A DNA stretch of 64,000 nt from Pseudomonadota bacterium (GTDB lineage: Bacteria; Pseudomonadota; Gammaproteobacteria; Burkholderiales; Thiobacillaceae), in contig JAKQCX010000011.1 in the NCBI GenBank assembly GCA_029558905.1, positions 100,570-164,569 of the forward strand, in the 5' to 3' direction. Made by a program: the position numbers and the translations under genes. Below are positions 11,298 through 19,947 of this stretch, one piece after another; within the stretch, counting starts at the first letter, position 1, and the number at the start of each line of letters is the position of its first letter. The notes under the pieces are model-generated. The model saw nothing but the letters and a program-made list of their open reading frames with translations, was not told the origin of the DNA and searched no databases.

Positions 11298-12544
11298 AAC
11301 GGAGCATTTCCCGCCTTGCTGCCACGGTCTGCCTGTTGCTCGCCACGGCCTGCCTGAGCGGTGTTCAGGCCCGCGAGCTGGAGGCCCCCATCCTGTTGGC
11401 CGCCAACAGCAATAACTTCCTGCCCTCCCCCGATGCCCTCATCGGCAAGACCCTGCAGGATATTCGTGCCAGCCGCCTGGATGACGCCCTCAAGGAGGTG
11501 AACCGGGTCATTGCCATCCGCCCGGACTTCAAGCTGGCCTATCTCATCAAGGGTGATCTCCTGATGGCCCGGGCCCGCCCCCTTGCAGGTGTCGGGGCCG
11601 TGACCGTCAAGGCGCCGCATGACCAGTCCCTCTCGGACCTGAGGGAAGAGGCACGGGTACGCATGCTGCGTTACATCGATCAACCGGACCCCAGTCTGCT
11701 ACCACGGCAGATTCTGCAACTCGCTCCCCAGCAGCGCTATGCCCTGCTGGCCGATGCCTCCAGGGCGCGCCTCTACCTATTCGAGAACGTGGATGGTGAA
11801 CCACGGCTCATCCAGGACTACTACATGACCATCGGCCGCAACGGCACCGACAAGCGTGTCGAAGGCGACAAGCGCACCCCGGTCGGGGTCTACCAGGTCA
11901 TATCCCGCATGCCACGGGCCCAGCTCGCCGATCTCTACGGCAGCGGTGCCTTTCCCCTGAACTACCCCAATGCCTGGGACCAGGTCCAGGGCCGTGGGGG
12001 ACACGGAATCTGGCTGCACGGCGTGCCCTCCGACACCTACAGCCGGCCACCCCGCTCCAGCGATGGCTGCTTGGCCGTCACCAATCCGGATCTGAACGAA
12101 CTCAGCCAGTACATCCAGATCGGCGTCACCCCCATCGTCATCACTGAACGCGCAGATTGGGTGACGCGGGAAGAATGGGAACGCAGCCGCGAAGATCTGC
12201 GTGAAGAACTCGCCCAATGGCGCATGGACTGGCAGACCCGGGATGCCAGCCGCTTCCTGACGCATTACGCGCCCGAATTCCTGCAAGGCAGCGGCTGGGC
12301 TGAAAGCAAGCGCCGCAACATCGAGAACAAGACCTGGATCAAGGTGGGCCTGCGCGATGCCAGCATCTTCCTGTATCCGGGTGGGGACATGGCCTATGCG
12401 GAATTCACCCAGGACTATTTCAGTGATCGGCTCAGCAGTGTTTCCAGGAAACAGATGTACTGGAAACGGCACACGGATGGCTGGCGCATCGTTCTGGAAA
12501 AATCCCGAGGCATGTCCGACCGGACTCAACTCGTCACACGTTGA
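11294..12544 (+). CDS. L,D-transpeptidase (YkuD domain) with C-terminal NTF2-like domain
   Basis: The enzyme family cross-links peptidoglycan or attaches proteins to it in the periplasm through a Cys nucleophile. The 416-residue product has an N-terminal signal peptide, possibly a lipoprotein type (LLATACLSG gives a weak lipobox at Cys20), a short TPR-like helical part, and a YkuD domain at about residues 150-280. Active-site residues are visible as GIWLHGVP and, later, [13 protein letters not shown], with the nucleophile in SDGC. The last 115 residues ([21 protein letters not shown] to the end) resemble the C-terminal domain of the upstream TPR protein. Genes of this layout are common in proteobacteria. 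Confidence 0.9.
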   Translation: MKRSISRLAATVCLLLATACLSGVQARELEAPILLAANSNNFLPSPDALIGKTLQDIRASRLDDALKEVNRVIAIRPDFKLAYLIKGDLLMARARPLAGVGAVTVKAPHDQSLSDLREEARVRMLRYIDQPDPSLLPRQILQLAPQQRYALLADASRARLYLFENVDGEPRLIQDYYMTIGRNGTDKRVEGDKRTPVGVYQVISRMPRAQLADLYGSGAFPLNYPNAWDQVQGRGGHGIWLHGVPSDTYSRPPRSSDGCLAVTNPDLNELSQYIQIGVTPIVITERADWVTREEWERSREDLREELAQWRMDWQTRDASRFLTHYAPEFLQGSGWAESKRRNIENKTWIKVGLRDASIFLYPGGDMAYAEFTQDYFSDRLSSVSRKQMYWKRHTDGWRIVLEKSRGMSDRTQLVTR

Positions 12545-12645
12545 TCCCCATGCACAGCAGACTTCGTCGCCAACTCATCACACTTCTCGCTGTCGCTCCC
12601 TGGGCGATGTCCGCATATCCCGCATCCAAGAAACGAAAGGCACCC

Positions 12646-13140
12646 ATGGTCAGGCTCACCACCAATTTCGGCAGCATCACCCTGGAACTGAATGACAAGG
12701 CTGCCCCTGAGACCGTGGCCAACTTCCTGCAATATGTGCGTGAGGGCCACTATGATGGCACCCTCTTCCACCGCGTCATCGACGGTTTCATGATCCAGGG
12801 TGGTGGTTTTACCGCGGACATGCAGCAGAAACCCACGCGTGCCCCCATCCGCAACGAGGCCTTCAACCGCCTGAAGAACGAGGCCTATACCATAGCCATG
12901 GCGCGCACGCCCAATCCGGATTCAGCCACCAGCCAGTTCTTCATCAATGTGGCCGACAACGATTTCCTGAACTTCCGTGAACCCAGCGCCCAAGGCTACG
13001 GCTACTGCGTCTTTGGCAAGGTGGTGGAAGGCCGGGACGTGGTGGATCGCATCCGCAGGGTGCGCACCGGCTCCCGTGACGGTCACCAGGACGTGCCCAC
13101 GGAGGACGTGCTCATCGAGAAGGCCGAGTTCCTGGGGTAA
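12646..13140 (+). CDS. ppiB: Peptidyl-prolyl cis-trans isomerase B (cyclophilin)
   Basis: PpiB speeds proline isomerisation during folding. The 164-residue product matches E. coli PpiB closely: [16 protein letters not shown] contains the catalytic Arg and Phe-Gln residues, followed by [20 protein letters not shown] and [16 protein letters not shown]. The ATG at 12646 has GAAAGG seven bases upstream and gives the normal cytosolic length. A longer reading from an ATG at 12550 would add a hydrophobic stretch ([15 protein letters not shown]) that resembles a signal peptide, so an exported form cannot be excluded. The gene sits between the transpeptidase gene and lpxH, near cysS, a common neighbourhood. 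Confidence 0.92.
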   Translation: MVRLTTNFGSITLELNDKAAPETVANFLQYVREGHYDGTLFHRVIDGFMIQGGGFTADMQQKPTRAPIRNEAFNRLKNEAYTIAMARTPNPDSATSQFFINVADNDFLNFREPSAQGYGYCVFGKVVEGRDVVDRIRRVRTGSRDGHQDVPTEDVLIEKAEFLG

Positions 13141-13206
13141 GCCGACTTTCCATGCCCCTTGGTGGAGATCACCCGGGTGCCACCGGCAGGCCGATGCCCC
13201 AGCCAC

Positions 13207-13953
13207 ATGGGAGAAAAGCCCGTGTTCTTCGTGGCCGACGTGCATCTCACGCCGGAGCGACCCTGGACTACGGACCTGTTCCTTTATTTTCTCGCACGAG
13301 TCGCCGGTCAGGCCCAGGCCCTCTACATCCTCGGGGATCTGTTCGAGGCCTGGGTGGGAGACGACGACCTGGATGACCCCTTTCATGCGCGTCTGACCAC
13401 ACGGCTTCGCAGGCTGAGCGATGTGGGCGTGGCCATGTACTTCATGGCCGGCAACCGGGATTTCCTGGCGGGAGACACACTTGCCCAGGCCACAGGCTGG
13501 ACACCCCTGCCCGATCCCTGCCGTATCGATCTGTACGGCGTGACCACCCTGCTCAGCCACGGTGATGCCTACTGTACGGACGACCATGCCTATCAAGCCT
13601 TTCGCCGTCAGGTCAGAGACCCTTCCTGGCAGGCGGCATTCCGCGCCAGACCCCTGGCGGAACGACGGGCAATGGCGCAGGCCATGCGTGAACAAAGCGA
13701 GGCCGCCAAGGCCGGCAAGCGTCCCGCCATCATGGACGTGCACGCGGCGGCCATCCACGAGGCCCTGTCCAGTGCCGGCGCCACACGCATGATCCATGGC
13801 CACACCCACCGTCCCGCCCGACACACCCTGTCGGTCGACGGAGTCGAGTGCGAGCGCTGGGTGCTGACGGACTGGTATGCGGAAGGGGGGTATCTGGCCT
13901 GCGATGCAGGTGGCTGCCGGGCCGAGACCCTGTCCGCCAGCTCGCCGACCTGA
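13207..13953 (+). CDS. lpxH: UDP-2,3-diacylglucosamine diphosphatase LpxH
   Basis: LpxH cleaves UDP-2,3-diacylglucosamine to lipid X in lipid A synthesis, at the inner face of the cytoplasmic membrane. The 248-residue product has all calcineurin-like metallophosphatase motifs in order: FVADVHL, LGDLFEAWVGDDD, AGNRDFLAG, LSHGDAYCTDD and HGHTHRPARH. Length matches E. coli LpxH (240). A TTG start 48 bases upstream is possible, but the ATG at 13207 places the FVADVHL motif at the usual distance from the N-terminus. It follows ppiB by 66 bases. Confidence 0.95.
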   Translation: MGEKPVFFVADVHLTPERPWTTDLFLYFLARVAGQAQALYILGDLFEAWVGDDDLDDPFHARLTTRLRRLSDVGVAMYFMAGNRDFLAGDTLAQATGWTPLPDPCRIDLYGVTTLLSHGDAYCTDDHAYQAFRRQVRDPSWQAAFRARPLAERRAMAQAMREQSEAAKAGKRPAIMDVHAAAIHEALSSAGATRMIHGHTHRPARHTLSVDGVECERWVLTDWYAEGGYLACDAGGCRAETLSASSPT

Positions 13954-13981
13954 GGCAGGCGCACCCCGCGGGCACGGGGCG

Positions 13982-14857
13982 TCAGCGATGCGCGCCGCCT
14001 GCCACCTCCGTGAGGGTATCGCGGATGATGCCCGGGGCCTCTACGATGCGCATGAAGCTCCCCATACCCACATTCGGCCAGCCCAGGGCGATACGGAAGC
14101 GGGCGAACAGGTGGCTGGCCTTGTTGTTCACCACAAAAATCTCGTATGGCAAGGCCGCGATATTGTCGGCACCGATGGTCTTGACCCACCAACCCTCGCC
14201 TTCCTTGGGGTCGTTCAAGGCCACGCCGAACACGGCCATCTGCTTGTCCGGCAGGACGATCTCATACACCTTGGCGGTCTTGCCCACATTGCGGGCCAGG
14301 TTGTCGCGGATGGCCTGTACCGCGTCATCGAACACCAGATGCTCCATGAGCAGATTCTTGTCCGACTCGAAGCCCTCCATGCCGAACATGTACTGGTAAT
14401 CCGCCAGATCCTTGGTCGCCACATCGCCGCCAAAGGGCTTGCCCATGCCCAGGGCACGCGCCAGGCGTGCCTGCGCCGCCGTCACGGCCTTCTGTGCAAG
14501 GGAATAACGCTTGCGCAGGTACGCGCGGGTCCAGTATTCAAGATTCATGTAGGAGACCGTGCCATCGGCCTTGACGCCTACCCGTATGGGCGCGGCGACG
14601 ATGCTCGCTCCCCCGAGCTGGCGCACAACATCGAGCAGGGACTTGTCCGAGACCACCACCACGCCATATCCGGGCAACCCGGAAGGCGCATATTTGCCCA
14701 ATACCTTGAACCCCGCCTTCGCAAGCTTGCCTTCGACCTGGGACATCACCGCCTGAACGTCACCCGCCGGGACCTTGGTTCCCAAGAAGTAGGGGCTGAG
14801 GGCAAACGCCAAGGGGGCCCAGAACACCAGGGCCATGACAGCGACAATGTGTCTCAT
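13982..14857 (-). CDS. Exported protein of unknown function
   Basis: The 291-residue product begins with a signal peptide (MRHIVAVMALVFWAPLAFA, cleavage before LSPYF). The mature part has mixed alpha/beta character with no transmembrane segment. Notable stretches are GLPGYGVVVVSDKSLLDVV, APIRVGVKADGTVSYMNLEYW and, near the C-terminus, ALPYEIFVVNNKASHLFARF. I do not recognise the family; the middle part has some flavour of DUF302-type proteins but not enough to claim it. It is transcribed alone downstream of the FadL-type gene's terminator and converges with lpxH. The neighbourhood of sulfur-trafficking genes may be relevant but proves nothing. Confidence 0.75.
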   Translation of the reverse strand: MRHIVAVMALVFWAPLAFALSPYFLGTKVPAGDVQAVMSQVEGKLAKAGFKVLGKYAPSGLPGYGVVVVSDKSLLDVVRQLGGASIVAAPIRVGVKADGTVSYMNLEYWTRAYLRKRYSLAQKAVTAAQARLARALGMGKPFGGDVATKDLADYQYMFGMEGFESDKNLLMEHLVFDDAVQAIRDNLARNVGKTAKVYEIVLPDKQMAVFGVALNDPKEGEGWWVKTIGADNIAALPYEIFVVNNKASHLFARFRIALGWPNVGMGSFMRIVEAPGIIRDTLTEVAGGAHR

Positions 14858-14894
14858 GATGATTTCCGCGATGAACGAACGTGGTGCATTCTAA

Positions 14895-14920
14895 ACAAAA
14901 AAGCCGGGGTGACCCCGGCC
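14895..14920 (-). terminator. Intrinsic terminator of the FadL-type gene
   Basis: On the minus strand, GGCCGGGGTCACCCCGGC forms a GC-rich hairpin followed directly by TTTTTTG. It lies 22 bases after the stop of the outer-membrane protein gene and before the next gene on that strand. Confidence 0.9.
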
Positions 14921-14942
14921 TCTCTGCGCAGCTCGATAGAAA

Positions 14943-16181
14943 TCACATCTTCCAGCCGTAGGCGATGCCCACCGCGTTCTGGTTCATCTTGATCGTGCTG
15001 ATGGCAGCACCCCCCAGTTGTGGCGTTGCCCCAGTTACGGATTCGTTGAAGGCATGCATGTAATACCCACTCAATTCCGCACCGTTCCGCAGCCTCCATG
15101 TGGCGCCCAGGGTCAGGTGATTTTCTATCGTGGCGGGAGCCAGGATATTGAAGGCGACCTCGGTGTTCGGAATCACGCCGGTGCCATGGTTGTAACCCGC
15201 GCGCACCGTCAGATTGTCGCTCACGTCGTATGAGACCCCAAGCTTGTAGACAGTCTGGTCTTCCCAGCCGAAGCCCGCGCAGTTCGCGCACCCAAGCCCA
15301 TTGGCAAGCAGTGAGATGGGGTTGGCGATGGACTTCACGTCACCGTAATTGATGCGCACCACATCCAACGCGACGGAGGTCTTGGGGCTGGCCTGCACCG
15401 CGATGCCCAGGCCATAGTTTTCGGGAATGTCGAAATCCCCCCTCTCCGCGAAGAGTTCACGATATTTATCGAGTTTCGACATCCTTGTCTTGCTCTGGTA
15501 GGTGGCGCCCACCGTCACAGTGGAACTGAGCTTGCCGGTCCACCCCAAACGAATGCCCAGGCCGTAGGAGTCGTCGTAACCGACGTCAGACAGGAAGTTT
15601 GCTGTGCCACTGGGGGTTGCCGCGGCAAAGTTGCCGGCACCATAGGCTTTGAAGCGTTGATATGCGAGGTTGAGCGAGGCGCCGACCGCGTGGTTCTCGT
15701 TGACTTTCATGGCCACGGTCGGGGAAATGAACAACTGCATCAAGTCCACGCCTGTCTTTAGTCCACCAAGATTGAAGGCCGGGATGGGTCTGTACTCGGT
15801 ATTCATGCCGCCGTTGCCGAATACGGAGACACCCACGGACAAATCCGGTTTGATCATGCGGTTATAGCCAAACTCGGGAATCAGAAAAAAATCCTTGTCA
15901 CTTTCAAACGTGCCATCGGTAAAGCCACCCGGAGAGCCGGAAATGGTTGTTTCCCGGTTCGGATTGAACAGCTCGGCACCAAAATCAATGCGATCACCCA
16001 CCCTCACCATGCCGGCCGGGTTGGTGGCCGCCGCCAAGGCATCCTGGGGGTAAGCGATGCCAGCGCCAGCCATGCCCTTCGCCTTGATGCCATAGCCATG
16101 GGAAAAATAGCCATTGGTTGCCAAAGCGGAACCGGCGAAGCCGAGGGTGGCCAGGGCCACCACGAATTGGGCCTTGCGCAT
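14943..16181 (-). CDS. FadL/TodX/OmpP1-family outer membrane transport protein
   Basis: The 412-residue product has a signal peptide (MRKAQFVVALATLGFAGSALA) and starts its mature part with TNGYFSHGYGIKAKGMAGAG, the plug-like N-terminus of FadL proteins, in which asparagine-proline-alanine-glycine (NPAGM) follows. The rest shows alternating beta-strand patterns of a 14-stranded barrel. The last residue pattern ends in AYGWKM rather than the common terminal Phe. FadL proteins bring hydrophobic molecules such as fatty acids or aromatics across the outer membrane. The ATG at 16181 has AGGAGA seven bases upstream. In sulfur oxidisers such porins often occur, but the substrate here is not known. 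Confidence 0.9.
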   Translation of the reverse strand: MRKAQFVVALATLGFAGSALATNGYFSHGYGIKAKGMAGAGIAYPQDALAAATNPAGMVRVGDRIDFGAELFNPNRETTISGSPGGFTDGTFESDKDFFLIPEFGYNRMIKPDLSVGVSVFGNGGMNTEYRPIPAFNLGGLKTGVDLMQLFISPTVAMKVNENHAVGASLNLAYQRFKAYGAGNFAAATPSGTANFLSDVGYDDSYGLGIRLGWTGKLSSTVTVGATYQSKTRMSKLDKYRELFAERGDFDIPENYGLGIAVQASPKTSVALDVVRINYGDVKSIANPISLLANGLGCANCAGFGWEDQTVYKLGVSYDVSDNLTVRAGYNHGTGVIPNTEVAFNILAPATIENHLTLGATWRLRNGAELSGYYMHAFNESVTGATPQLGGAAISTIKMNQNAVGIAYGWKM

Positions 16182-16335
16182 GGATGTCTCCTCTCGAATA
16201 AGGCGCGTCATAGATGTGGGCACATACATGCGGCGTGATGGTATAGACCACCTATCACCCCGGCAACAGGTTTTTCGCGCAGGCACTCCTGAACGGGTCC
16301 GCTCCGGCGGGGATCACGCGCCAAGGACAAAATGG

Positions 16336-16362
16336 AAAAGCCGCCCACAGGCGGCTTTTTTG
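16336..16362 (-). terminator. Intrinsic terminator (bidirectional form)
   Basis: The stem AAAGCCGCC-CACA-GGCGGCTTT is flanked by T runs in both directions. It lies 17 bases after the dsrE2 stop on the minus strand and separates the sulfur-trafficking cluster from the FadL-type gene. Confidence 0.88.
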
Positions 16363-16378
16363 CGTGTACTGCGGGCGA

Positions 16379-16891
16379 TCAGATGAACAGGCAGATGTCC
16401 GATTCGCCCGCGAATTCAAAGAACGTGGCGGCACCACCATACTCCACGCCATCGATGAAGTCGTTGTGCTCGAATCCAAACAGTTCCACGGTCATCTGAC
16501 AGGCGATGAACTTCACCTCGGCCTCCTGACACAGTTCGCGTAGTTCAGGGATGGTGGCCACGCCGTTGTTGGCGATGGTCATCTTCATCAGGCTGGTCGC
16601 GACGTTCTCATAGAACGGCACGATGGACTGCACGGCGTTGGGGATGTTCCAGTTGATGTCCTTGAACCACTTGGGGCCGAAAGGCATCTTCATGGGCATG
16701 CCCGGATTGCCCAGGGGGCTGACCTTCAGGCCGGACAGGTCCTTGCGCAGCATCTGCAGACCGTAGAAGGTGAAGAAGATCTGGGTTTCATAGCCCAGGG
16801 CCGCGGCCGTGGACGCCAGAATGAAGGGGGGATATGCCCAGTCCAGGGTGCCCTTGGTGGCAATGATCGCCAATTTCTTTTGATCGTCCAT
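16379..16891 (-). CDS. dsrE2: DsrE-family sulfur-trafficking protein DsrE2
   Basis: The 170-residue product belongs to the DsrE2 group, membrane-associated relatives of DsrE. It opens KKLAIIATKGTLDWAYPPF, has hydrophobic stretches around ILASTAAALGYETQIFFTFYG, and carries the conserved cysteine in VKFIACQMTVELFGF. In sulfur oxidisers such as Allochromatium vinosum, DsrE2 is encoded with a rhodanese and TusA, and these proteins pass sulfane sulfur through the cytoplasm to oxidation enzymes. Here the same trio is present in the order rhd-tusA-dsrE2. The ATG at 16891 is chosen because it starts at the conserved N-terminus (MDDQKKL); the frame is open further upstream. Confidence 0.9.
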   Translation of the reverse strand: MDDQKKLAIIATKGTLDWAYPPFILASTAAALGYETQIFFTFYGLQMLRKDLSGLKVSPLGNPGMPMKMPFGPKWFKDINWNIPNAVQSIVPFYENVATSLMKMTIANNGVATIPELRELCQEAEVKFIACQMTVELFGFEHNDFIDGVEYGGAATFFEFAGESDICLFI

Positions 16892-16961
16892 GTGTCCGCC
16901 TCTCACCAACCGTGTTGACAATACAACTCGCCGACTGCCTCCAGGCAGCGGCATGCATCAA

Positions 16962-17189
16962 TCACTTCTTCTTGATGAAGAAGGTGTACTCGCTGCCCGC
17001 CTCGGCGGAGGACAGCAGCTCATTGCCGGTCTGCTTGGCAAAGGCCGCGAAATCCTTGACGGAACCCGGGTCCGTGGCAATCACCTTCAACACCTGCCCG
17101 GAGGTCAGATCGTTCAGCGTCTTCTTGGTACGCAGGATGGGCAGGGGGCAGTTCAGGCCACGCGCATCCAGCTCTTTGTCGAAATTCAT
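16962..17189 (-). CDS. tusA: TusA-family sulfur carrier protein
   Basis: TusA proteins carry a persulfide on a conserved Cys and pass sulfur between enzymes. The 75-residue product has the diagnostic LDARGLNCPLPILRTKK, with Cys in the CPLP motif near residue 14, and the fold ends with SEYTFFIKKK. A ribosome-binding site (GGAG) precedes the start. Placement between a rhodanese and dsrE2 indicates the sulfur-oxidation version of TusA rather than the tRNA-thiolation one. Confidence 0.95.
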   Translation of the reverse strand: MNFDKELDARGLNCPLPILRTKKTLNDLTSGQVLKVIATDPGSVKDFAAFAKQTGNELLSSAEAGSEYTFFIKKK

Positions 17190-17307
17190 GATCGCTCCTT
17201 CAAAAAATTAGCAACTGCTTAAAAAGGCGGCCCGTACTGTAAACCGCCGAGGGGTCGGATGGCAATGAGGTAAACGCGAGCCGGCAGGATAGGCGATCCG
17301 TGCAGGA

Positions 17308-17634
17308 CTAGGACAACGCTGCCAGGGGCCGGCCGGAGCGGGCCCATGCCAGGATGCCGCCAGTCAGGTTATGCATGTTGCCGAACCCCTTGGCGTTCAT
17401 GAAGGCGCAGGCTTGGGCGGAGCGCGCGCCGGAGTTGCAGTAGATCACCACGGGCCTGTCCTGCGGGACTTCACCGGTACGCAGCGGAAGCAGGTGCAGC
17501 GGAATATGGATGGCGCCGCTGATCACGCCACGCGCCACCTCTCCCTCCGTACGCACGTCGATGAGGTGGATACCCTCCCGGCTGTCCTCCAAGGTGTCCA
17601 CATCCATTTCCCTGATGTTGTACATGCCAAACAT
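17308..17634 (-). CDS. Single-domain rhodanese (sulfurtransferase)
   Basis: The 108-residue product is one rhodanese domain with LIDVRTEGEVARG, then the active-site loop CNSGARSAQA, whose first Cys takes up the sulfane sulfur, and GGILAWARSGRPL at the end. It has no signal peptide, so it acts in the cytoplasm. As first gene of rhd-tusA-dsrE2 it probably loads sulfur (for example from glutathione persulfide) on to TusA. The upstream region is AT-rich near 17650-17690 and may hold the promoter. Confidence 0.93.
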   Translation of the reverse strand: MFGMYNIREMDVDTLEDSREGIHLIDVRTEGEVARGVISGAIHIPLHLLPLRTGEVPQDRPVVIYCNSGARSAQACAFMNAKGFGNMHNLTGGILAWARSGRPLAALS

Positions 17635-17783
17635 TCCGGACCTCCAACATGAATATTAGAGCCGACTAATGTACATTTTTGCTCCGCGGATTTCAAGATA
17701 CGGGGGCACACTCGGCCGCCAGGCGGCCCCGAGGAATACCTTGGGCCGAAGCTCCGGAGATGTATAATCCGCGACCGTCATCC

Positions 17784-17859
<76 letters not shown>

Positions 17860-17889
17860 TCTGCCCTTTTCTCTAGGCCCTCGCCGCGC

Positions 17890-18858
17890 GTGACTCAACC
17901 CCATTTCCTATCTCTGCTTCAGCCGGACATGGCGGAAGTGGACCGGGTCATCCGCGCACGGCTGCATTCGGAAGTGGCCTTGGTGCGGCAGGTGTCCGAA
18001 TACATCATACATAGCGGCGGCAAGCGGCTGCGTCCGGCACTGGTGGTGCTGGCCGCCAGGGCCCTGGGCTACAGGGGCAGTGCGCATCATGAACTGGCGG
18101 CCGTGGTGGAGTTCATCCATACCGCCACCCTGTTGCACGACGATGTGGTGGATGCCTCGGACATGCGTCGCGGGCATGAAACCGCCAACACCTTGTTCGG
18201 CAATGCCGCCAGTGTCCTGGTCGGTGACTTCCTCTATTCCCGTGCCTTCCAGATGATGGTGTCGGTCCAGGACATGCGCGTCATGGAGGTATTGTCCGAG
18301 GCCACCAACATCATTGCCGAGGGAGAAGTCCTGCAGCTCATGAACTGCCATGATCCCGACATCAGTGAAGACGCCTACCTGCGGGTCATTCGATACAAGA
18401 CCGCCAAGCTTTTCGAAGCCGCGGGCAGGCTGGGCGCCATCGTCCATGGAGGGGATCGGGCCACCGAGGAGTCCCTGGGCCAGTACGGCATGCATCTGGG
18501 CACCGCGTTCCAGATCATCGATGACGTGCTGGACTATTCCGGCGACCCCGAGGTCATCGGCAAGAATGTGGGTGATGACCTGGCCGAGGGCAAGCCGACC
18601 CTGCCCCTGCTGTTTGCCATGCGCCACAGCCAGCCCGAAGAGGCCGCCATCGTTCGCGATGCCATCCTGGAAGGCGACAACACGCACTTCGAGGCCATCC
18701 TCCAGATCGTGCGTCGTTCGGGCGCCCTGGAACGCGCGCGTCACCAGGCCAGGACCGAGGCGGACCTGGCCATCGCAGCCATTGCTGCGCTACCGGATAG
18801 CCAATACAAAACCGCCCTGCTAGAATTGCCAGCCTTCGCGGTCAGCCGCGAGTTCTAG
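17890..18858 (+). CDS. ispB: Octaprenyl (polyprenyl) diphosphate synthase
   Basis: This trans-prenyltransferase extends farnesyl diphosphate with isopentenyl units to make the side chain of ubiquinone. The 322-residue product has GGKRLRPALVVLA for substrate binding, the first aspartate-rich motif LLHDDVVDASDMRRG near residue 80, and the second, IIDDVLDYSGD near residue 210. Length and order match E. coli IspB (323). The start is a GTG at 17890, 30 bases after tRNA-Thr. It ends 23 bases before tRNA-Pro. Confidence 0.95.
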   Translation: MTQPHFLSLLQPDMAEVDRVIRARLHSEVALVRQVSEYIIHSGGKRLRPALVVLAARALGYRGSAHHELAAVVEFIHTATLLHDDVVDASDMRRGHETANTLFGNAASVLVGDFLYSRAFQMMVSVQDMRVMEVLSEATNIIAEGEVLQLMNCHDPDISEDAYLRVIRYKTAKLFEAAGRLGAIVHGGDRATEESLGQYGMHLGTAFQIIDDVLDYSGDPEVIGKNVGDDLAEGKPTLPLLFAMRHSQPEEAAIVRDAILEGDNTHFEAILQIVRRSGALERARHQARTEADLAIAAIAALPDSQYKTALLELPAFAVSREF

Positions 18859-18881
18859 GACGGCGCATGCCGTACCACAGT

Positions 18882-18958
18882 CGGGGTGTAGCTTAGCCTG
18901 GTAGAGCGCTACGTTCGGGACGTAGAGGCCGGAGGTTCGAATCCTCTCACCCCGACCA
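18882..18958 (+). tRNA. tRNA-Pro (anticodon CGG)
   Basis: The acceptor stem pairs CGGGGTG with CACCCCG. The anticodon stem CTACG/CGTAG holds the loop TTCGGGA with anticodon CGG, reading CCG. The T arm contains GGTTCGAATCC, the discriminator is A and CCA is encoded. The unusual first C of the acceptor stem is characteristic of bacterial tRNA-Pro. Confidence 0.97.
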
Positions 18959-19059
18959 CTCCGCCCCCCTCGAAGCATGTCCGAGCGCCTGGATTTGACT
19001 CTGCGCATGAACAATGCCCCAAGGCTCAGGAACGGTTCGCCCATCCACGTCCGCCGCCC

Positions 19060-19314
19060 ATGAAATCCATCGTGCTATTGCTTTGGCTGTCCATGTCCGC
19101 GGGCAAAGAGCAGTTCGTGCTGAGCCGCCATGTCGATGACCGGGCTGTCTGTACGCAGGCTGCCCAGGCCCTGGTGGCCGAGTATGCCCAACGCGGCCAG
19201 AGGGCGCGTTATCTGTGTCATGAAGTCGTGGAAGAAGAGGGGGAGGTGGATGCCCATGGCAATCCCCTGCCCGCCACTGTCCAGCCCGCCAATGCGGGAA
19301 CTCTCAGTCCCTGA
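19060..19314 (+). CDS. Small possible exported protein, unknown
   Basis: An 84-residue frame begins with MKSIVLLLWLSMSAG, a weak signal-like or anchor segment, and has two cysteines (CTQAAQALVAEYA and YLCHEVVEEEGEV) and a Pro-rich end. No family is recognised. There is no strong ribosome-binding site, and its last 11 bases overlap the end of the convergent yceI gene. In favour of it being real are the hydrophobic start, the charged mature part and the free space it occupies after tRNA-Pro. Confidence 0.45.
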   Translation: MKSIVLLLWLSMSAGKEQFVLSRHVDDRAVCTQAAQALVAEYAQRGQRARYLCHEVVEEEGEVDAHGNPLPATVQPANAGTLSP

Positions 19315-19897
19315 AACCCTCCACCTCGATGGCAAGCCTGACCTCGTCACCCACCAGGGGAATCCAGGCAGTCATGCCGTATTCGGCACGCCGCAACACC
19401 CCGTGCACGTCGGCGCCACACATGCTCCGACGCGTCAGGAAGTGTTTGGTGCAGGCATAGTCACGTATCTCCAGCTCCATCGGCCGGGTCTGGCCAAGCA
19501 GGGTGAGCTGTCCCCGGGCCAGAACCGGTCGGCCCTCCCTGAATTCGATCTGCGTGGCGCTGAAGCGCACCTCCGGATATTGGGCCACGTTGAAAAAGCT
19601 GCCCCCGCGCAGGATCTGGTCGAGGTTGTCCATGCCGGTATCCACCGAGCTGGCATCCACGCTGACTTCAATGCGGTTCTCCTGGCCCAGCGGGTCCAGC
19701 ACCACCTGGCCCTTGGTGCGGGTGAACTTGCCCCGCATGGTGGAAATGCCCTGGTGACGGATCTCGAAACTTGGGAAGGTGTGGGTAGGGTCCAGGGTGA
19801 AACGCTCCACCGCCTGGGCCGTGACCGTACATGACAGGGGCCACAGCAAGGCCAAGGGTACCCACATTCGAGCCCGCGACGTAACGCCCTTTTGCAT
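19304..19897 (-). CDS. YceI-family periplasmic protein
   Basis: The 197-residue product has a signal peptide (to about AQA) and a YceI lipocalin-like domain: FTLDPTHTFPSFEIRHQGIS, then MRGKFTRTKGQVVLD and DNLDQILRGGSFFNVAQYPE, the family's most conserved region. YceI proteins bind isoprenoid-type lipids in the periplasm and are often found near ubiquinone-type genes; here ispB lies 450 bases away. The second of two adjacent Met codons (19897) gives a seven-base spacing from AGGAGG and is preferred. Confidence 0.9.
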   Translation of the reverse strand: MQKGVTSRARMWVPLALLWPLSCTVTAQAVERFTLDPTHTFPSFEIRHQGISTMRGKFTRTKGQVVLDPLGQENRIEVSVDASSVDTGMDNLDQILRGGSFFNVAQYPEVRFSATQIEFREGRPVLARGQLTLLGQTRPMELEIRDYACTKHFLTRRSMCGADVHGVLRRAEYGMTAWIPLVGDEVRLAIEVEGFRD

Positions 19898-19947
19898 CAT
19901 CGTCCCTCCTTACTCATTGCATCCGTCCGAAAAACCGACCCCGAGCC

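Noticed and set aside
12550-12645. Signal-peptide-like extension of ppiB as proof of export
   Set aside because: The extension has no good ribosome-binding site, and the protein aligns with cytosolic PpiB from the ATG at 12646. It is noted as an alternative only.
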